64,000 nt of DNA, taken from NCBI GenBank assembly GCA_002508705.1, contig DAYL01000029.1:85916-149915 (forward strand). The letters run 5' to 3'. Positions within the stretch are counted from its first letter, which is position 1, and each line of letters opens with the position of its first letter. Position numbers and translations under genes: made by a program. This DNA comes from Methanoculleus sp. UBA374 (GTDB lineage Archaea; Halobacteriota; Methanomicrobia; Methanomicrobiales; Methanoculleaceae). The notes under the pieces were generated by a model that saw nothing but the letters and a program-made list of their open reading frames with translations, was not told the origin of the DNA and did not search any database. Positions 9,090 to 17,963 of the stretch are shown here, one piece after another.

Positions 9090-10595
9090 TCAGGCTCCCC
9101 CAAGGAGAATTGAGACGGCAGGACCGACGACCTCCATCACGCCCTCGACGAAGATGCCGAGGAAGAGGCAGAGGAGAGCGAGGCCGACGATCGGGACGAG
9201 CATCGAGAGGGGCCCTTCCCGTGCTGCGGTGCGGGGGTGAGCTTCGTTGTGGTCGCTGTGAAGGCCTCCAAAGTATGCGGTCTCGATGAACCGCCAGATG
9301 TACCCGACCGCAAGGAGCGATCCTAACAGGAGAACGGCTGCATAGACCCAGTGACCGGCTTCAAGCGCCCCGAGGACGAGGTAGTATTTGCTCATAAACC
9401 CGATCGTGGGGGGAATGCCGATCATCGATGCACCGGCAAGGGCGAATGCGGCACAGGAGATCGGCATCGTCGTTGCAACGCCCTTCAACTCGCTCAACCG
9501 CGATGTCCCCATCCGGTAGATGATCAGCCCCGCGACCATGAAAAGGCAGCCTTTCATCACGGCATGGCCGAGGATATGCAGAAGACCCCCTTCCAGCGCG
9601 ATCTGGTTTGCAACGCCGAGTGCAAACATGATATACCCGACCTGGCTGACGCTTGAGTACGCGAGCATCCGCTTGAGATCCTTCTGTGCGATAGCGAGAA
9701 CCGCACCGGCAACGATCGCAACCGTCGCGATGAAGAGGATGAACCCGGTCACCGGGAAGGTATCGATGATGTATGCTGTAGTAAAGACCGAGAAGAGGAT
9801 CCGGAACATCGCATAGATACTCACCTTCGCCATCACGGTCGAGAGGAGGACCGTCACCGCAGAGGGTGATTCTGCATACGCATCAGGGAGCCAGAGATGG
9901 AGCGGGAAGAACGCCGCTTTGATGGAGAACCCGATTACCAGGAAGAGGAATGCGGCATGAACCGTTGCAAGCCCGTATGATGCAGGGAGCAGCTGAGCAA
10001 TATCCGCCATATTCAGCGTCCCGGTCGCGGCATAGAGGTTCGCGATACCGAGGAGGATGAACCCTCCTGCAATCGACCCGAGGATGAGATAGTTGAAACT
10101 TGCCACGTACGCGCGCGGCCTTCGGGCTGAAGCGATCAGGGTGTATGCGGCGATCGACGATATTTCAAGGAAGACATAGAGGTTGAAGATGTCGCCTGTG
10201 ATCGTCATGCCGACAAGGCCGGTTATGAGGAGCTGGAAGAGCACATAGAATGAGACCGTCTTCTCCGGTCCTATCTCTGTTTCAACGCTTCTTCTTGCAT
10301 AGACTGCCGTTGCCGCGGCAAGAAGCATGATCGCTGCCAGGATATAACTGTTGAAACCGTCGACGACGAGTTCGATCCCGAGCGGCGGCGCCCACCCTCC
10401 AACACTATACCGGATCGTTCCCTCCTGCATCACATGCAGGAGGATGGCGATTGCGGATCCAAACTGGAAGAGGACCGTTATAAGCGATATGGGGTAACAA
10501 AACCTCCGGTCATACCATCCGGCCAGGAGTGTCAGGAGCGACGCGAGGATCGGGATGACAATCATGAGGACCGGAATATGGTCGATCACCGTCAT
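9090..10595 (-). CDS. mnhD: Na+/H+ antiporter subunit MnhD/MrpD
   Basis: A 501-residue subunit of the multisubunit cation/proton antiporter. The TM5 glutamate E144 (VFLEISSIAAYTLIA) and TM7 lysine K226 (IGFSIKAAFFPLHLWLPDAY) of the proton half-channels are both present, as is the KRMLAYSSVSQVGY segment. It overlaps mnhC by ATGA and precedes two further D-type genes. Sits in the cytoplasmic membrane. Confidence 0.92.
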   Translation of the reverse strand: MTVIDHIPVLMIVIPILASLLTLLAGWYDRRFCYPISLITVLFQFGSAIAILLHVMQEGTIRYSVGGWAPPLGIELVVDGFNSYILAAIMLLAAATAVYARRSVETEIGPEKTVSFYVLFQLLITGLVGMTITGDIFNLYVFLEISSIAAYTLIASARRPRAYVASFNYLILGSIAGGFILLGIANLYAATGTLNMADIAQLLPASYGLATVHAAFLFLVIGFSIKAAFFPLHLWLPDAYAESPSAVTVLLSTVMAKVSIYAMFRILFSVFTTAYIIDTFPVTGFILFIATVAIVAGAVLAIAQKDLKRMLAYSSVSQVGYIMFALGVANQIALEGGLLHILGHAVMKGCLFMVAGLIIYRMGTSRLSELKGVATTMPISCAAFALAGASMIGIPPTIGFMSKYYLVLGALEAGHWVYAAVLLLGSLLAVGYIWRFIETAYFGGLHSDHNEAHPRTAAREGPLSMLVPIVGLALLCLFLGIFVEGVMEVVGPAVSILLGGA

Positions 10596-10969
10596 CGCTT
10601 CCTCACTGCCTGCATCAGTTCATCCTCATCGATGACCCCGTACTCTTCATAGATCCGGACGATGAGCGAGAGGGCAACCGCAGTTACGCTCACCCCGACG
10701 ACGATAGCGGTCAGCATAAGCACGTGCGGAACCGGGTTGACGTAGAGGGCATCCACCCCTTCGGGAAGGTAGATCGGTGCAGTGCCTCCTTCCACCTCGC
10801 CAATCGAGATATAGAAGAGAAATATCGCGGTCTGGAAGATGTTGAGTCCGATGAGCTTCTTCACCAGGTTCTGTTTTGCGATCAATGCATAGAGCCCGAT
10901 CAGCATCAGGATGATCGCCATCCAGTAGTTGTACCGCGAGAGGAAGAGTTCGTAGAACGCTTCTATCAT
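10592..10969 (-). CDS. mnhC: Na+/H+ antiporter subunit MnhC (NuoK-like)
   Basis: A 125-residue, three-helix subunit homologous to NuoK/MrpC. The helices and the conserved segments NLVKKLIGLNIFQTAIFLF and DPVPHVLMLTAIVVG-like (NPVPHVLMLTAIVVGVS) are clear. It overlaps both neighbours by four bases, which indicates translational coupling. Confidence 0.92.
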   Translation of the reverse strand: MIEAFYELFLSRYNYWMAIILMLIGLYALIAKQNLVKKLIGLNIFQTAIFLFYISIGEVEGGTAPIYLPEGVDALYVNPVPHVLMLTAIVVGVSVTAVALSLIVRIYEEYGVIDEDELMQAVRKR

Positions 10970-11397
10970 GGAGATTCTCCCCTTCGCTCGGCCATATCAT
11001 AGATGATCGATGTCATCACCGCCATCACGGTGATCCCGATCCCGACCTCGACTGCGTCAAGGAGGTACCCATGGAGGTGCGGTATACCGAGTGTTGCCTC
11101 GATTATTCCGTACTCCAGGTAATTTCCTCCCAGGATGAGGCAGAGGAGCCCGATACCGGCATAGATGGTGATCCCGATGATCGAGCAGATCATGATCCAT
11201 TTGTTGTTAAACCGCTTTTTGACACTGGAAAGGCCGAAGGCGATGGTCATCAGGATGAATGACGAAGCAAAGACAACTCCTCCCTGGAACCCGCCGCCTG
11301 CCCCCGATGCACCATGCACGATGACGTACAGTGCAAAGACCTGGATAAACGGGACCGCAAGCCGCGATACGGTCCTGATGACGACGTTCTCTCTCAT
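10966..11397 (-). CDS. mnhB: Na+/H+ antiporter subunit MnhB (MbhF-like)
   Basis: A 143-residue, four-helix subunit of the MnhB domain family. Conserved features are the N-terminal VSRLAVPFIQVFALYVIVHG helix start, the GAGGGFQGGVV loop and a GIGITVMAVM C-terminal helix. It overlaps the upstream small MbhE-like gene by ATGA. Confidence 0.92.
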   Translation of the reverse strand: MRENVVIRTVSRLAVPFIQVFALYVIVHGASGAGGGFQGGVVFASSFILMTIAFGLSSVKKRFNNKWIMICSIIGITIYAGIGLLCLILGGNYLEYGIIEATLGIPHLHGYLLDAVEVGIGITVMAVMTSIIYDMAERRGESP

Positions 11398-11669
11398 AAC
11401 TGCCCACCCCGTCTGAGCAGGAGGGCGACCGATATCCCTGCGGTGAAGATCACCACAGTCTCTCCAAGTGTATCGAATCCACGGTAACTGGCAAGTATTG
11501 CGGTGACGATGTTTTCAATCCCGATATCCGGAAGAACCGAATTGATATACAGTTCCCCGGTGTATTGAGTGGCCGGAGCTTGCGGATCGCCGAATGCCGG
11601 CATATCCTCGATTGCCCAGAAGAGGATGATGCCGATGAGGAGAACCGCAAGCAGAGCTTTTGCCCTCAA
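11394..11669 (-). CDS. Small MbhE-like antiporter subunit, TTG start
   Basis: A 91-residue membrane protein with two hydrophobic helices (about 4-22 and 65-88). It is easy to miss because it starts at TTG: the start codon shares bases with the upstream stop (TTGA), and AAAGGAG lies 9 bases upstream. The C-terminal YRGFDTLGETVVIFTAG segment is the signature of MbhE and of the N-terminal part of MnhB/MrpA C-terminal regions. The position between the DUF4040 gene and mnhB matches mbhE in Mbh-type operons. Confidence 0.85.
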   Translation of the reverse strand: MRAKALLAVLLIGIILFWAIEDMPAFGDPQAPATQYTGELYINSVLPDIGIENIVTAILASYRGFDTLGETVVIFTAGISVALLLRRGGQL

Positions 11670-11911
11670 TCCGATGAACTCCTTTTCGTTCGTGCTATAG
11701 CTGCGATAAAGAGGACGGTGGTTATCCCGGCCCCTACTGCGGCCTCGGTGAAGGCGACGTCGACGGCGTTCATCACCGACCAGAGTACCGCCATGGCCAA
11801 TGAGTATGCGGCAAGGATTATTGTTGCATGGAGGAGGTCGCGCACCGTGATCGCGGCGATTGCACAGCAGATCATAAAGAGGAGGAGGGCGAAGTCGAGC
11901 TCCCAGATCAT
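11666..11911 (-). CDS. DUF4040 / MbhD-like antiporter subunit
   Basis: An 81-residue, three-helix protein corresponding to the stretch of MrpA between its NuoL-like and MbhE-like parts (DUF4040). The core AYSLAMAVLWSVMNAVDVAFTEA and VGAGITTVLFIAA segments are typical. It overlaps mnhG by ATGA and the next gene by TTGA. Confidence 0.9.
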   Translation of the reverse strand: MIWELDFALLLFMICCAIAAITVRDLLHATIILAAYSLAMAVLWSVMNAVDVAFTEAAVGAGITTVLFIAAIARTKRSSSD

Positions 11912-12222
11912 CGCCGTTCATCCCCCTTCTTCCATGGTTTAACCCCCCGAATGTGGGCAAAATTCATAAGAGCATGAACCGCCGTCGGCGACGTGATGAA
12001 GATGAAGACCACAAGGAGCAGCAGTTTCACCGCAATCAGGGTCATCCCCTCATACAGGATAAAACCGGTCAGCATCATCCCCTCGCCGAGGGTATCGCAC
12101 TTGCCGCTTGCGTGGGCACGGGTATAAAAGTCGGGGAGCCTGACAAGGCCGACGGCACCGACGACCATGAAGAAGAGGCCGATTACGATGAAGATCAGGG
12201 CTAATGTATTCAGCAGATGCAT
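11908..12222 (-). CDS. mnhG: Na+/H+ antiporter subunit MnhG
   Basis: A 104-residue, three-helix subunit. The central loop VRLPDFYTRAHASGKCDTLGEG and the following ITSPTAVHAL segment are diagnostic of MnhG/MrpG. It overlaps mnhF by 13 bases. Confidence 0.93.
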   Translation of the reverse strand: MHLLNTLALIFIVIGLFFMVVGAVGLVRLPDFYTRAHASGKCDTLGEGMMLTGFILYEGMTLIAVKLLLLVVFIFITSPTAVHALMNFAHIRGVKPWKKGDERR

Positions 12223-12473
12223 CCTCTCCCGAGGTACTTGGCGATCGCAAGGGTCGCGATGAAGTTGATCATCGCATAGACGATCGCGATGTCCACAAAG
12301 AGCGGCCGCTCATAGATGAAACCGATGAGGACAAGGAGGATGATCGTCTTTGTTCCGATGGTATTTACCGCAATAAGGCGGTTTTCCACACCGGGACCCG
12401 CCAGTACGCGATAGAGGCAGAGAAAGATCGTCAGGATCAATACGATCGCACCGGCATGGAAGATATCGATCAC
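12210..12473 (-). CDS. mnhF: Na+/H+ antiporter subunit MnhF
   Basis: An 87-residue, three-helix subunit with the family pattern CLYRVLAGPGVENRLIAVNTIGTK and a C-terminal AIVYAMINFIATLAIAKYL helix. It overlaps mnhE by ATGA. Its C-terminus ends in Cys-Ile-Cys, which is not typical and probably has no special role. Confidence 0.92.
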   Translation of the reverse strand: MIDIFHAGAIVLILTIFLCLYRVLAGPGVENRLIAVNTIGTKTIILLVLIGFIYERPLFVDIAIVYAMINFIATLAIAKYLGRGCIC

Positions 12474-12988
12474 GGTGCCTCACCAAAGATCCGTGCCAGA
12501 TCGTTCTGCATACTCCTCCCTTCGAGGAGTTCTTCTTCCGACGCCTCCCGGACGAGGGCATGCACAAGATAAGTCCCGCCCGTTACGTCGACCGTCACCG
12601 TCCCCGGAGTCAGGGTTATTGCGTTTGCAAACGATGTTCTGAGGATATCGTTTGTGAACGGCGTATCGACGGTGATCATCCCGGGATCGATCGGCATCTT
12701 CGGGTGGAGGACCCGGTATGCGACATCGATGTTGGCATAGAGGATAGCCAGCATCAATTTGGGGATATAGAGAATGAATCGGATGAACGTACGTGCGGAT
12801 AGAATGAGGCTTCGGTCGGATCTGAAGATGAGATCCCCGGAGATGAGCGTCACGATGCTGCAGCAGATGATGCCGGCACCTATATGAAAGGGATCCAGAT
12901 ACCCGGAAAGGACATACCAGAAGATCATCAGTATTAAAAATACTGTGATATAGCGAGTAACTGACGTTTTGCCGGTATTTGAAGACAA
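12470..12988 (-). CDS. mnhE: Na+/H+ antiporter subunit MnhE, first gene of the operon
   Basis: A 172-residue subunit: two N-terminal helices followed by a soluble domain with the family motifs LANSITLTPGT-like (FANAITLTPGTVTVDV) and DPGMITVDT. The start is TTG at 12988, preceded by CCGGAGGG at a good distance; an ATG four bases earlier is out of frame. It opens a ten-gene operon in the order E-F-G-DUF4040-MbhE-B-C-D-D'-L-like, the order seen in Mbh antiporter modules, but here with no hydrogenase subunits following. Confidence 0.9.
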   Translation of the reverse strand: MSSNTGKTSVTRYITVFLILMIFWYVLSGYLDPFHIGAGIICCSIVTLISGDLIFRSDRSLILSARTFIRFILYIPKLMLAILYANIDVAYRVLHPKMPIDPGMITVDTPFTNDILRTSFANAITLTPGTVTVDVTGGTYLVHALVREASEEELLEGRSMQNDLARIFGEAP

Positions 12989-13033
12989 TTCATACCCTCC
13001 GGAGTAGTGTTTCTTTAAACTTGAGGAGTATTG

Positions 13034-13043
13034 CTTATAATAG
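13034..13043 (-). promoter_or_regulatory. TATA box of the antiporter operon
   Basis: On the minus strand the sequence reads TACTATTATAAGC. It stands about 46-55 bases before the mnhE start, leaving a leader of roughly 20 bases that contains the GGAGGG Shine-Dalgarno. Confidence 0.55.
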
Positions 13044-13246
13044 TATCCCCCGCCGCTTCAAGCGCTCGTTCGCGATCGCTCGATTCCTCCCTTTCAGCGT
13101 TTCACATGGCTCCGGATGAACCAACTCCTCGGTCGCAACGATCCCGAACCGTTGCACCCGGACTCATCCGGGCCTGCCCTCGGGGGCGATGCCTTTTATA
13201 TGTGAAGATGGGGTACAGCAGGAGTCGCCATCGGGACGTGAGCGGT

Positions 13247-13447
13247 ATGGCGCGATGGGTGTGCAGTGTCTGTGATTACGAGTATAATGAGGAGGCCGGA
13301 GACCCGGCCGCCGGCATACCCCCGGGCACGCTCTTTGAGGACCTCCCGGACGATTGGCGGTGTCCCCGCTGCACCGTGGGGAAGGGGGCGTTTGTGCGGG
13401 TTGACGAAGAGGAAGAGGTGAAGACGGATGAAGAAGACTACCTTTGA
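13247..13447 (+). CDS. Rubredoxin
   Basis: A 66-residue iron protein: an N-terminal [15 protein letters not shown] and a C-terminal [10 protein letters not shown] give the two CxxC pairs that bind one iron. Aromatic residues and the [14 protein letters not shown] loop are standard for rubredoxin. The C-terminal 16 residues form an acidic tail beyond the usual core. I start at the ATG at 13247; upstream in-frame sequence shows no protein character. The stop overlaps the start of the thiamine-diphosphate enzyme by 20 bases, so the two are probably co-translated, and rubredoxin may serve as electron carrier for that enzyme or for an oxygen-defence partner such as FprA. Confidence 0.93.
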   Translation: MARWVCSVCDYEYNEEAGDPAAGIPPGTLFEDLPDDWRCPRCTVGKGAFVRVDEEEEVKTDEEDYL

Positions 13448-15044
13448 AGGGGCCACCATGACCGTGGCCGACGTGCTGGTCGCGGAACTCGCGGCATGGG
13501 GGATCACCCTGTACTTCGGCATTCCCGGGGCGTCGGCGCTCCCGCTCGTGGACGCGGTCAGGAAGAACGAAAACGCCCGGTACATCGTCGTCCGGCACGA
13601 GCAGACGGCGGCCCTCGCCGCGTCCGCCTACAACAAATTCACGGGGAAGATCGCGGTCTGCCTGACCATCGCCGGACCCGGGGCGACGAACCTCGCGACC
13701 GGCCTGTACGACGCAAAAGAGGACCATGCGAGCGTGCTTGCGCTCTCCGGGCAGGTGAAGACGCAGTACGCCGGCCCCGGCGGCATCCAGGAGATCGACC
13801 AGGACGCGTTCTTCCGGCCGATTGCGGTCTTCAACAACACCGTCGCCGACCCGACGACGGCGGTCAAACTCCTCACCCGCGCCCTGCGCTACGCCGTCGT
13901 CGCCCGCGGTGTCGCCCAACTCTCGCTCCCGAACGACGTCCAGAGAGAGCCGCTCGAACTGGCCTACTGCGAGCGCGAGACCTGCCTCCCGGAGGCCAGG
14001 GTAGCGCCGACCGACGAGGCCGTCGGGGCGGCGGCGGCGATCGACGGCGCCGCACGGCCGGTGATCCTCGCGGGGTTCGGGGCCATGAGTGCGGCCGGGG
14101 CGGTCTTCGATCTTGCAGAGGTGATCCAGGCGCCGATCGTCACCACGTTCCGGGCGAAGGGGATCCTCCCGGACGATAACGGGTGGATTGCCGGGGTGCA
14201 CGGCCCCCTCGGGACGCCTCACGCCCGGGCGCTTGTCGCGGCCTCGGATCTCGTGATCGCCTGCGGGGCGAGTTTCTCCGACCTCACCGGGATCCCCCCG
14301 GAGAAGCGGGCCGTCCAGGTCGATATCGACCCGCTCCAGCTCGGCAAGCACCCGCTCGCGGCCGGGGTCTGGGGCGACTGCACCATCGCGCTGCCCCGGA
14401 TCCGCGAGCGGGTCCGGCCGCGAGAGGACCCGGCGGTCAGGCAATGGCTCGCGGAGCAGAAACAGGCGTGGTCGGACCGGCTCGACCGGGAGGCCGACCC
14501 GGAAGCCGTCCCGATCCGCCCGCCCTACATCATGAAGGTCCTCTCCGAGACCCTGCCGGAGGATGCGGTCGTATCGCTCGATGTCGGGGAGAACCAGTGG
14601 TGGTTCGGGCGGAACTTCCGGATGAAGCGGCAGCGGTTCGCGATGTCGGGCTACCTCGGGACGATGGGGTTCGGGCTCCCCGGGGCGCTTGCAGCGAAAC
14701 TGGCCTACCCTGATGCGACCGTCGTCTGCATCACCGGGGACGGCGGGTTCTCCATGGTCATGGCCGACTTCGCCACGGCGGTCAGGTACGACCTTCCCAT
14801 CGTCGTGGCGGTCTTGAACAACCACGAGCTTGCCATGATCCGGGAGGAGCAGCGGGAAGCGGATTATCCCCCCTACGGCACCGACCTCACGAACCCCGAC
14901 TTCGCCGCGTACGCGGAAGCCTGCGGCGGTGCCGGGATACGGGTGACCCGGCCGCAGGAACTCCGGGACGCCGTTCTGGCTGCACTGCAGATGAACAAAC
15001 CCGCCCTCATCGATATCGAGACCGACCCGAAGCGGTTCGAGTGA
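13428..15044 (+). CDS. Thiamine-diphosphate enzyme, acetolactate synthase/pyruvate oxidase-like
   Basis: A 538-residue member of the acetolactate synthase/pyruvate oxidase superfamily with three domains: pyrimidine-binding (catalytic Glu58 in [11 protein letters not shown]), central, and diphosphate-binding ([16 protein letters not shown]...NNHELAMI around 437-470). The [14 protein letters not shown] stretch is typical. The exact substrate cannot be read from sequence; there is no adjacent small regulatory subunit, so it is probably not the biosynthetic IlvB. GAGGTGA stands before the ATG at 13428; an ATG at 13458 (MTVADVL) is an alternative that fits family N-termini. The upstream rubredoxin gene overlaps it, pointing to a redox partner. 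Confidence 0.82.
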   Translation: MKKTTFEGATMTVADVLVAELAAWGITLYFGIPGASALPLVDAVRKNENARYIVVRHEQTAALAASAYNKFTGKIAVCLTIAGPGATNLATGLYDAKEDHASVLALSGQVKTQYAGPGGIQEIDQDAFFRPIAVFNNTVADPTTAVKLLTRALRYAVVARGVAQLSLPNDVQREPLELAYCERETCLPEARVAPTDEAVGAAAAIDGAARPVILAGFGAMSAAGAVFDLAEVIQAPIVTTFRAKGILPDDNGWIAGVHGPLGTPHARALVAASDLVIACGASFSDLTGIPPEKRAVQVDIDPLQLGKHPLAAGVWGDCTIALPRIRERVRPREDPAVRQWLAEQKQAWSDRLDREADPEAVPIRPPYIMKVLSETLPEDAVVSLDVGENQWWFGRNFRMKRQRFAMSGYLGTMGFGLPGALAAKLAYPDATVVCITGDGGFSMVMADFATAVRYDLPIVVAVLNNHELAMIREEQREADYPPYGTDLTNPDFAAYAEACGGAGIRVTRPQELRDAVLAALQMNKPALIDIETDPKRFE

Positions 15045-15088
15045 GTTCTCGGCCGGGGGAAAGTGCGAAAAGAGGAGTAGGGTTTGGG

Positions 15089-15832
15089 TTACTCGCCGGC
15101 GAGGTAGTCGTAGAGGAACGCCGCGAGCACCGCACCGACGATGGGGCCGACGATGTAGATCGGGAAGAATGCCCAGAGGTTCGATCCCCCAAGCAGCCAG
15201 TCGCCGAGGTACGGCCCGAATGTACGGGCGGGGTTCAGTGATGCGCCGGTCAGGTTCCCGATCGTTGTGATGACGCCCGCGACCGTAAGGCCCACCGCGA
15301 GACCGGCAAAGCCCGGCGTGGCCCGTTCATCGACGGCAACGCCCATGATGACGAACATTAAGAGGAACGTTCCGATAGCCTCGATGACGATCGCCTGCAG
15401 GTAGCCGATGCCGGGGAAGGGGGCCGTTGCCCCGAGGCCCCCGATAGTGACGGCGTCCGGGCCGACGGTCCAGGCAAAGAGGAGACTTGCAGCCGCTGCG
15501 CCGATGAACTGGGCGACGATGTACGCGCCCGTATCGCGTCCGGGGAACCTCCGGGTCGCAAAGAGCGCTATCGTCACCGCCGGGTTGATGTGGCACCCCG
15601 ATACCCGCCCGAGGGCATAGATGGCCCCCGCGATGGCGATACCGAAGGCAAGTCCTATGGCGAGCCAGTCCCCGAGCCCTCCGAGCGCCCCGATTCCGCC
15701 GTTGAAGGCGTTCGGCGGCGAAGTTCCCGCGGCGAGCATCAGCGTGACGACGGCTGCACCGGCTCCGAAGAAAACCAGGATGAATGTGCCGACGGCTTCG
15801 GCGACGAATCGTTTTCCAAGAGATGCGGTCAT
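15089..15832 (-). CDS. aqpM: Aquaporin / glycerol facilitator (AqpM-like MIP channel)
   Basis: A 247-residue channel with six helices and two NPA boxes: GCHINPAVT (NPA 83-85) and GASLNPART (NPA 200-202), the latter followed by the conserved Arg of the selectivity filter. Archaeal AqpM conducts water and, weakly, glycerol or dissolved gases. I start at the ATG at 15832 (MTASLGKRF); 13 extra residues upstream are unlike the family. It follows the DUF2180 gene on the same strand, 57 bp away. Confidence 0.93.
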   Translation of the reverse strand: MTASLGKRFVAEAVGTFILVFFGAGAAVVTLMLAAGTSPPNAFNGGIGALGGLGDWLAIGLAFGIAIAGAIYALGRVSGCHINPAVTIALFATRRFPGRDTGAYIVAQFIGAAAASLLFAWTVGPDAVTIGGLGATAPFPGIGYLQAIVIEAIGTFLLMFVIMGVAVDERATPGFAGLAVGLTVAGVITTIGNLTGASLNPARTFGPYLGDWLLGGSNLWAFFPIYIVGPIVGAVLAAFLYDYLAGE

Positions 15833-15889
15833 GATATCACCGGATAGGTGTGTGCTTGGAGATTCGGCCAAGAAGGTCCGGGGTGTGCT

Positions 15890-16105
15890 TTACTTCCCTT
15901 TCTCATACAGGGCGGCATAGCACGCAGGGCAGAGGATCCGCGGCAGCGGAGCCTTCACACGCCTGCTGGGGAGCGGGTAGCCTCCCTCCCAGACATCGAC
16001 GTCCTTCCGGATGGCGTGGTCCATACAGAGCCCCATCCCGCAGACGATGCAGATCGCCACCGCCTCGCTCTCCTTCCCCTCAAGGGCGCAGTAGTAGCAC
16101 TTCAT
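15890..16105 (-). CDS. DUF2180 small zinc-ribbon-like protein
   Basis: A 71-residue cysteine-rich protein: CYYC near the N-terminus, CIVCGMGLCMDH in the middle and CPACYAALY at the end, enough ligands for two zinc sites. It matches the archaeal family DUF2180 as I remember it. Function is unknown. It lies 15 bases downstream of the DUF2193 gene, so the two are surely co-transcribed. Confidence 0.75.
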   Translation of the reverse strand: MKCYYCALEGKESEAVAICIVCGMGLCMDHAIRKDVDVWEGGYPLPSRRVKAPLPRILCPACYAALYEKGK

Positions 16106-16120
16106 GGCGACTCATTCCTC

Positions 16121-17620
16121 CTAGACCGCCTCTTTCCACTGACAGTACCGCTGCCGCTGGTCGACCAGACACGCCGTGGCGCAGTTCTTGCAGGCCCGCA
16201 CCGGGGCGGCCGCCTTGTCCTTCTCGAGGGCGATGATGTTCGTCATCATCGTCGCGGTCACGGGCTCGCTCGTCAGGAGGCACGGGTAGTCGGCAAGCCG
16301 CATCAGGGCGGAGAACCGGACGGAGATCGCACAGGCCGCATAGGCGTAGCGCTGGGGGTTCATCAGCACCTCGTTTGCGCGGATGGGCGAGAGGTCGACG
16401 GGGTAACTGCCGACCCTGGGGACCAATTCCGCACCGGACCCGTTTGCGTTCCGCTGTGCCTTGTCGAGGAGTTTCCAGCCGCGATAGATCATGTCCATGA
16501 AGTCGCAGTTATGGAGTTCTGCCGCCGCTCCCCTGGCCGGGTAGCGCTGGACGTAGTTGTGGAACCTTTTCGTGAGCAGGTCGACGATCATGGGTGCGTT
16601 GAACGCGTCGAGCTGGAGGATATACTCGGTTGCAGCCGCCGATGCTCCGGTTGCGACCGAGAGGACGTCCCAGTAACTCTTGTAGGAGTCGAGCGAGTTC
16701 TTGAGCGTCGACTCCATCACCCCGGTGACCGCCTCGATCACCGCCATCACGACGTCGTCCTTACACATGTTGAAGGTCGTCTGCGCGATGTGGTGGGCGA
16801 CGTCGCCGACGCCGTAGGCGGGAATGGTCAGGATGTTGCCGTAGTGGACGCCGTCGTCGATTGCAGCCTTGATCGTCGCTTCCATCCGCCGCCGGTACTC
16901 GCTCATGTACTTCCGCTGATCAAAGGAGGTCATCCCGGCCTCATCCATCAACTCCGCCTGGGCTTCGACCGGTTCGCGGTAGATCTTCTGCATGGTCGCG
17001 ATCTCTTTAGCCGTCGCTTCAGTGGGGGTGGCCCTCGCCTCGAGGGCATGGGCGAAGGCGTCTCCGAAGCCGTAGGAGGTGTTCATGCCCCACGACTTGG
17101 CGGCGAGGATCGCTCGCTTGTGCTCGACCGGGATATCGGTCTTCTGCAGCACCCGGTTCACCACGTTGCTCGTGCTCCCCGGGATCAGAGCGAAGTCGAC
17201 GACGCAGGTGGGGCCGTAGAACCCGCCGTAGTGCCGCACCGCCTCAAGGCCGATCCGGGCCTCCGCATCCGCGATTGCCTGCACGAAAGTATCGACGCTT
17301 CTTGCGAACGCCTCATCCTGACTTTTCAGGACCTCGAGCACCACGGGTGTCTGATAATGCTCGACGAACGGGTCGTCTTCGGGACGGACCGTCGTCGTGA
17401 GGCCCTTGAGGGTCTCGTAGTGCGCGATCACCGAGTTCTTGTGCAGGTCGATGACCGCCCGGCTCTGGTCGCCGATCGCCGTCATCTTCCTGGCCACGTC
17501 GACGTAGGGTTTCGTGTCCTCTATGACGAACTTCTGGCCGCGTTTTGCCTTTACCGTATCCACGTCCGCCCGCTGGGCGGCCATGGCCTCATTTATCATC
17601 TTCTCGTAGAGTTCTCTCAT
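16121..17620 (-). CDS. DUF2193 family protein, uncharacterised
   Basis: A 499-residue, mainly helical soluble protein, most like the archaeal DUF2193 family. It has no signal peptide or membrane helix. Notable features are a Cys/Asn-rich C-terminal motif CKNCATACLVDQRQRYC (about residues 476-494) and a region of conserved aromatic and glycine residues (VRHYGGFYGPTCVVDF, around 197). The Cys cluster could bind a metal or Fe-S centre, but that is inference. AGGTGA stands 7 bases before the ATG. It heads a DUF2193-DUF2180-aquaporin gene set. Confidence 0.7.
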   Translation of the reverse strand: MRELYEKMINEAMAAQRADVDTVKAKRGQKFVIEDTKPYVDVARKMTAIGDQSRAVIDLHKNSVIAHYETLKGLTTTVRPEDDPFVEHYQTPVVLEVLKSQDEAFARSVDTFVQAIADAEARIGLEAVRHYGGFYGPTCVVDFALIPGSTSNVVNRVLQKTDIPVEHKRAILAAKSWGMNTSYGFGDAFAHALEARATPTEATAKEIATMQKIYREPVEAQAELMDEAGMTSFDQRKYMSEYRRRMEATIKAAIDDGVHYGNILTIPAYGVGDVAHHIAQTTFNMCKDDVVMAVIEAVTGVMESTLKNSLDSYKSYWDVLSVATGASAAATEYILQLDAFNAPMIVDLLTKRFHNYVQRYPARGAAAELHNCDFMDMIYRGWKLLDKAQRNANGSGAELVPRVGSYPVDLSPIRANEVLMNPQRYAYAACAISVRFSALMRLADYPCLLTSEPVTATMMTNIIALEKDKAAAPVRACKNCATACLVDQRQRYCQWKEAV

Positions 17621-17963
17621 ACGAAGTCACCTGTTGATTCTCCTTACGGCGGTCCCTTGCGGGGCCGCCGGATCTGACAGAACGGTTCCGATGCGAGGGG
17701 GGTACAAATGCTGGCGCAATCCCGGAACGGGGCCTGATGATCCGGGAAGTCCGCGGTTAACTGCGGTCAGGAACGTTTGAACGGTAGTTAGGGATACATC
17801 GGCTCACTGTTGGTCCTCGCATCCTCTATCCTCTTCGAAATACCGGTAGAGACCCGTCAATCGAGATACTGCGTCCTCCTCGCATATATCTCTTGTGTCT
17901 TCGGGGAAAATCCATATCCAAAGATAGAGCGAGTCTTCCGATTATCGGGTCTGCTCGGGCGTA
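17621..17963 (-). promoter_or_regulatory. Leader and upstream region of the DUF2193 gene with GNRA-loop hairpin
   Basis: 343 bp without a gene. At 17647-17670 the minus-strand transcript can fold into a 10-bp stem with one C-A mismatch closed by a GCAA tetraloop, 27 bases before the DUF2193 start. The remaining sequence contains AT-rich patches (around 17880-17925) suitable for a promoter but no convincing gene. Confidence 0.5.

Noticed and set aside
15848-17677. 609-residue plus-strand frame opposite DUF2193/DUF2180
   Set aside because: Antisense to well-supported genes and without recognisable protein features.
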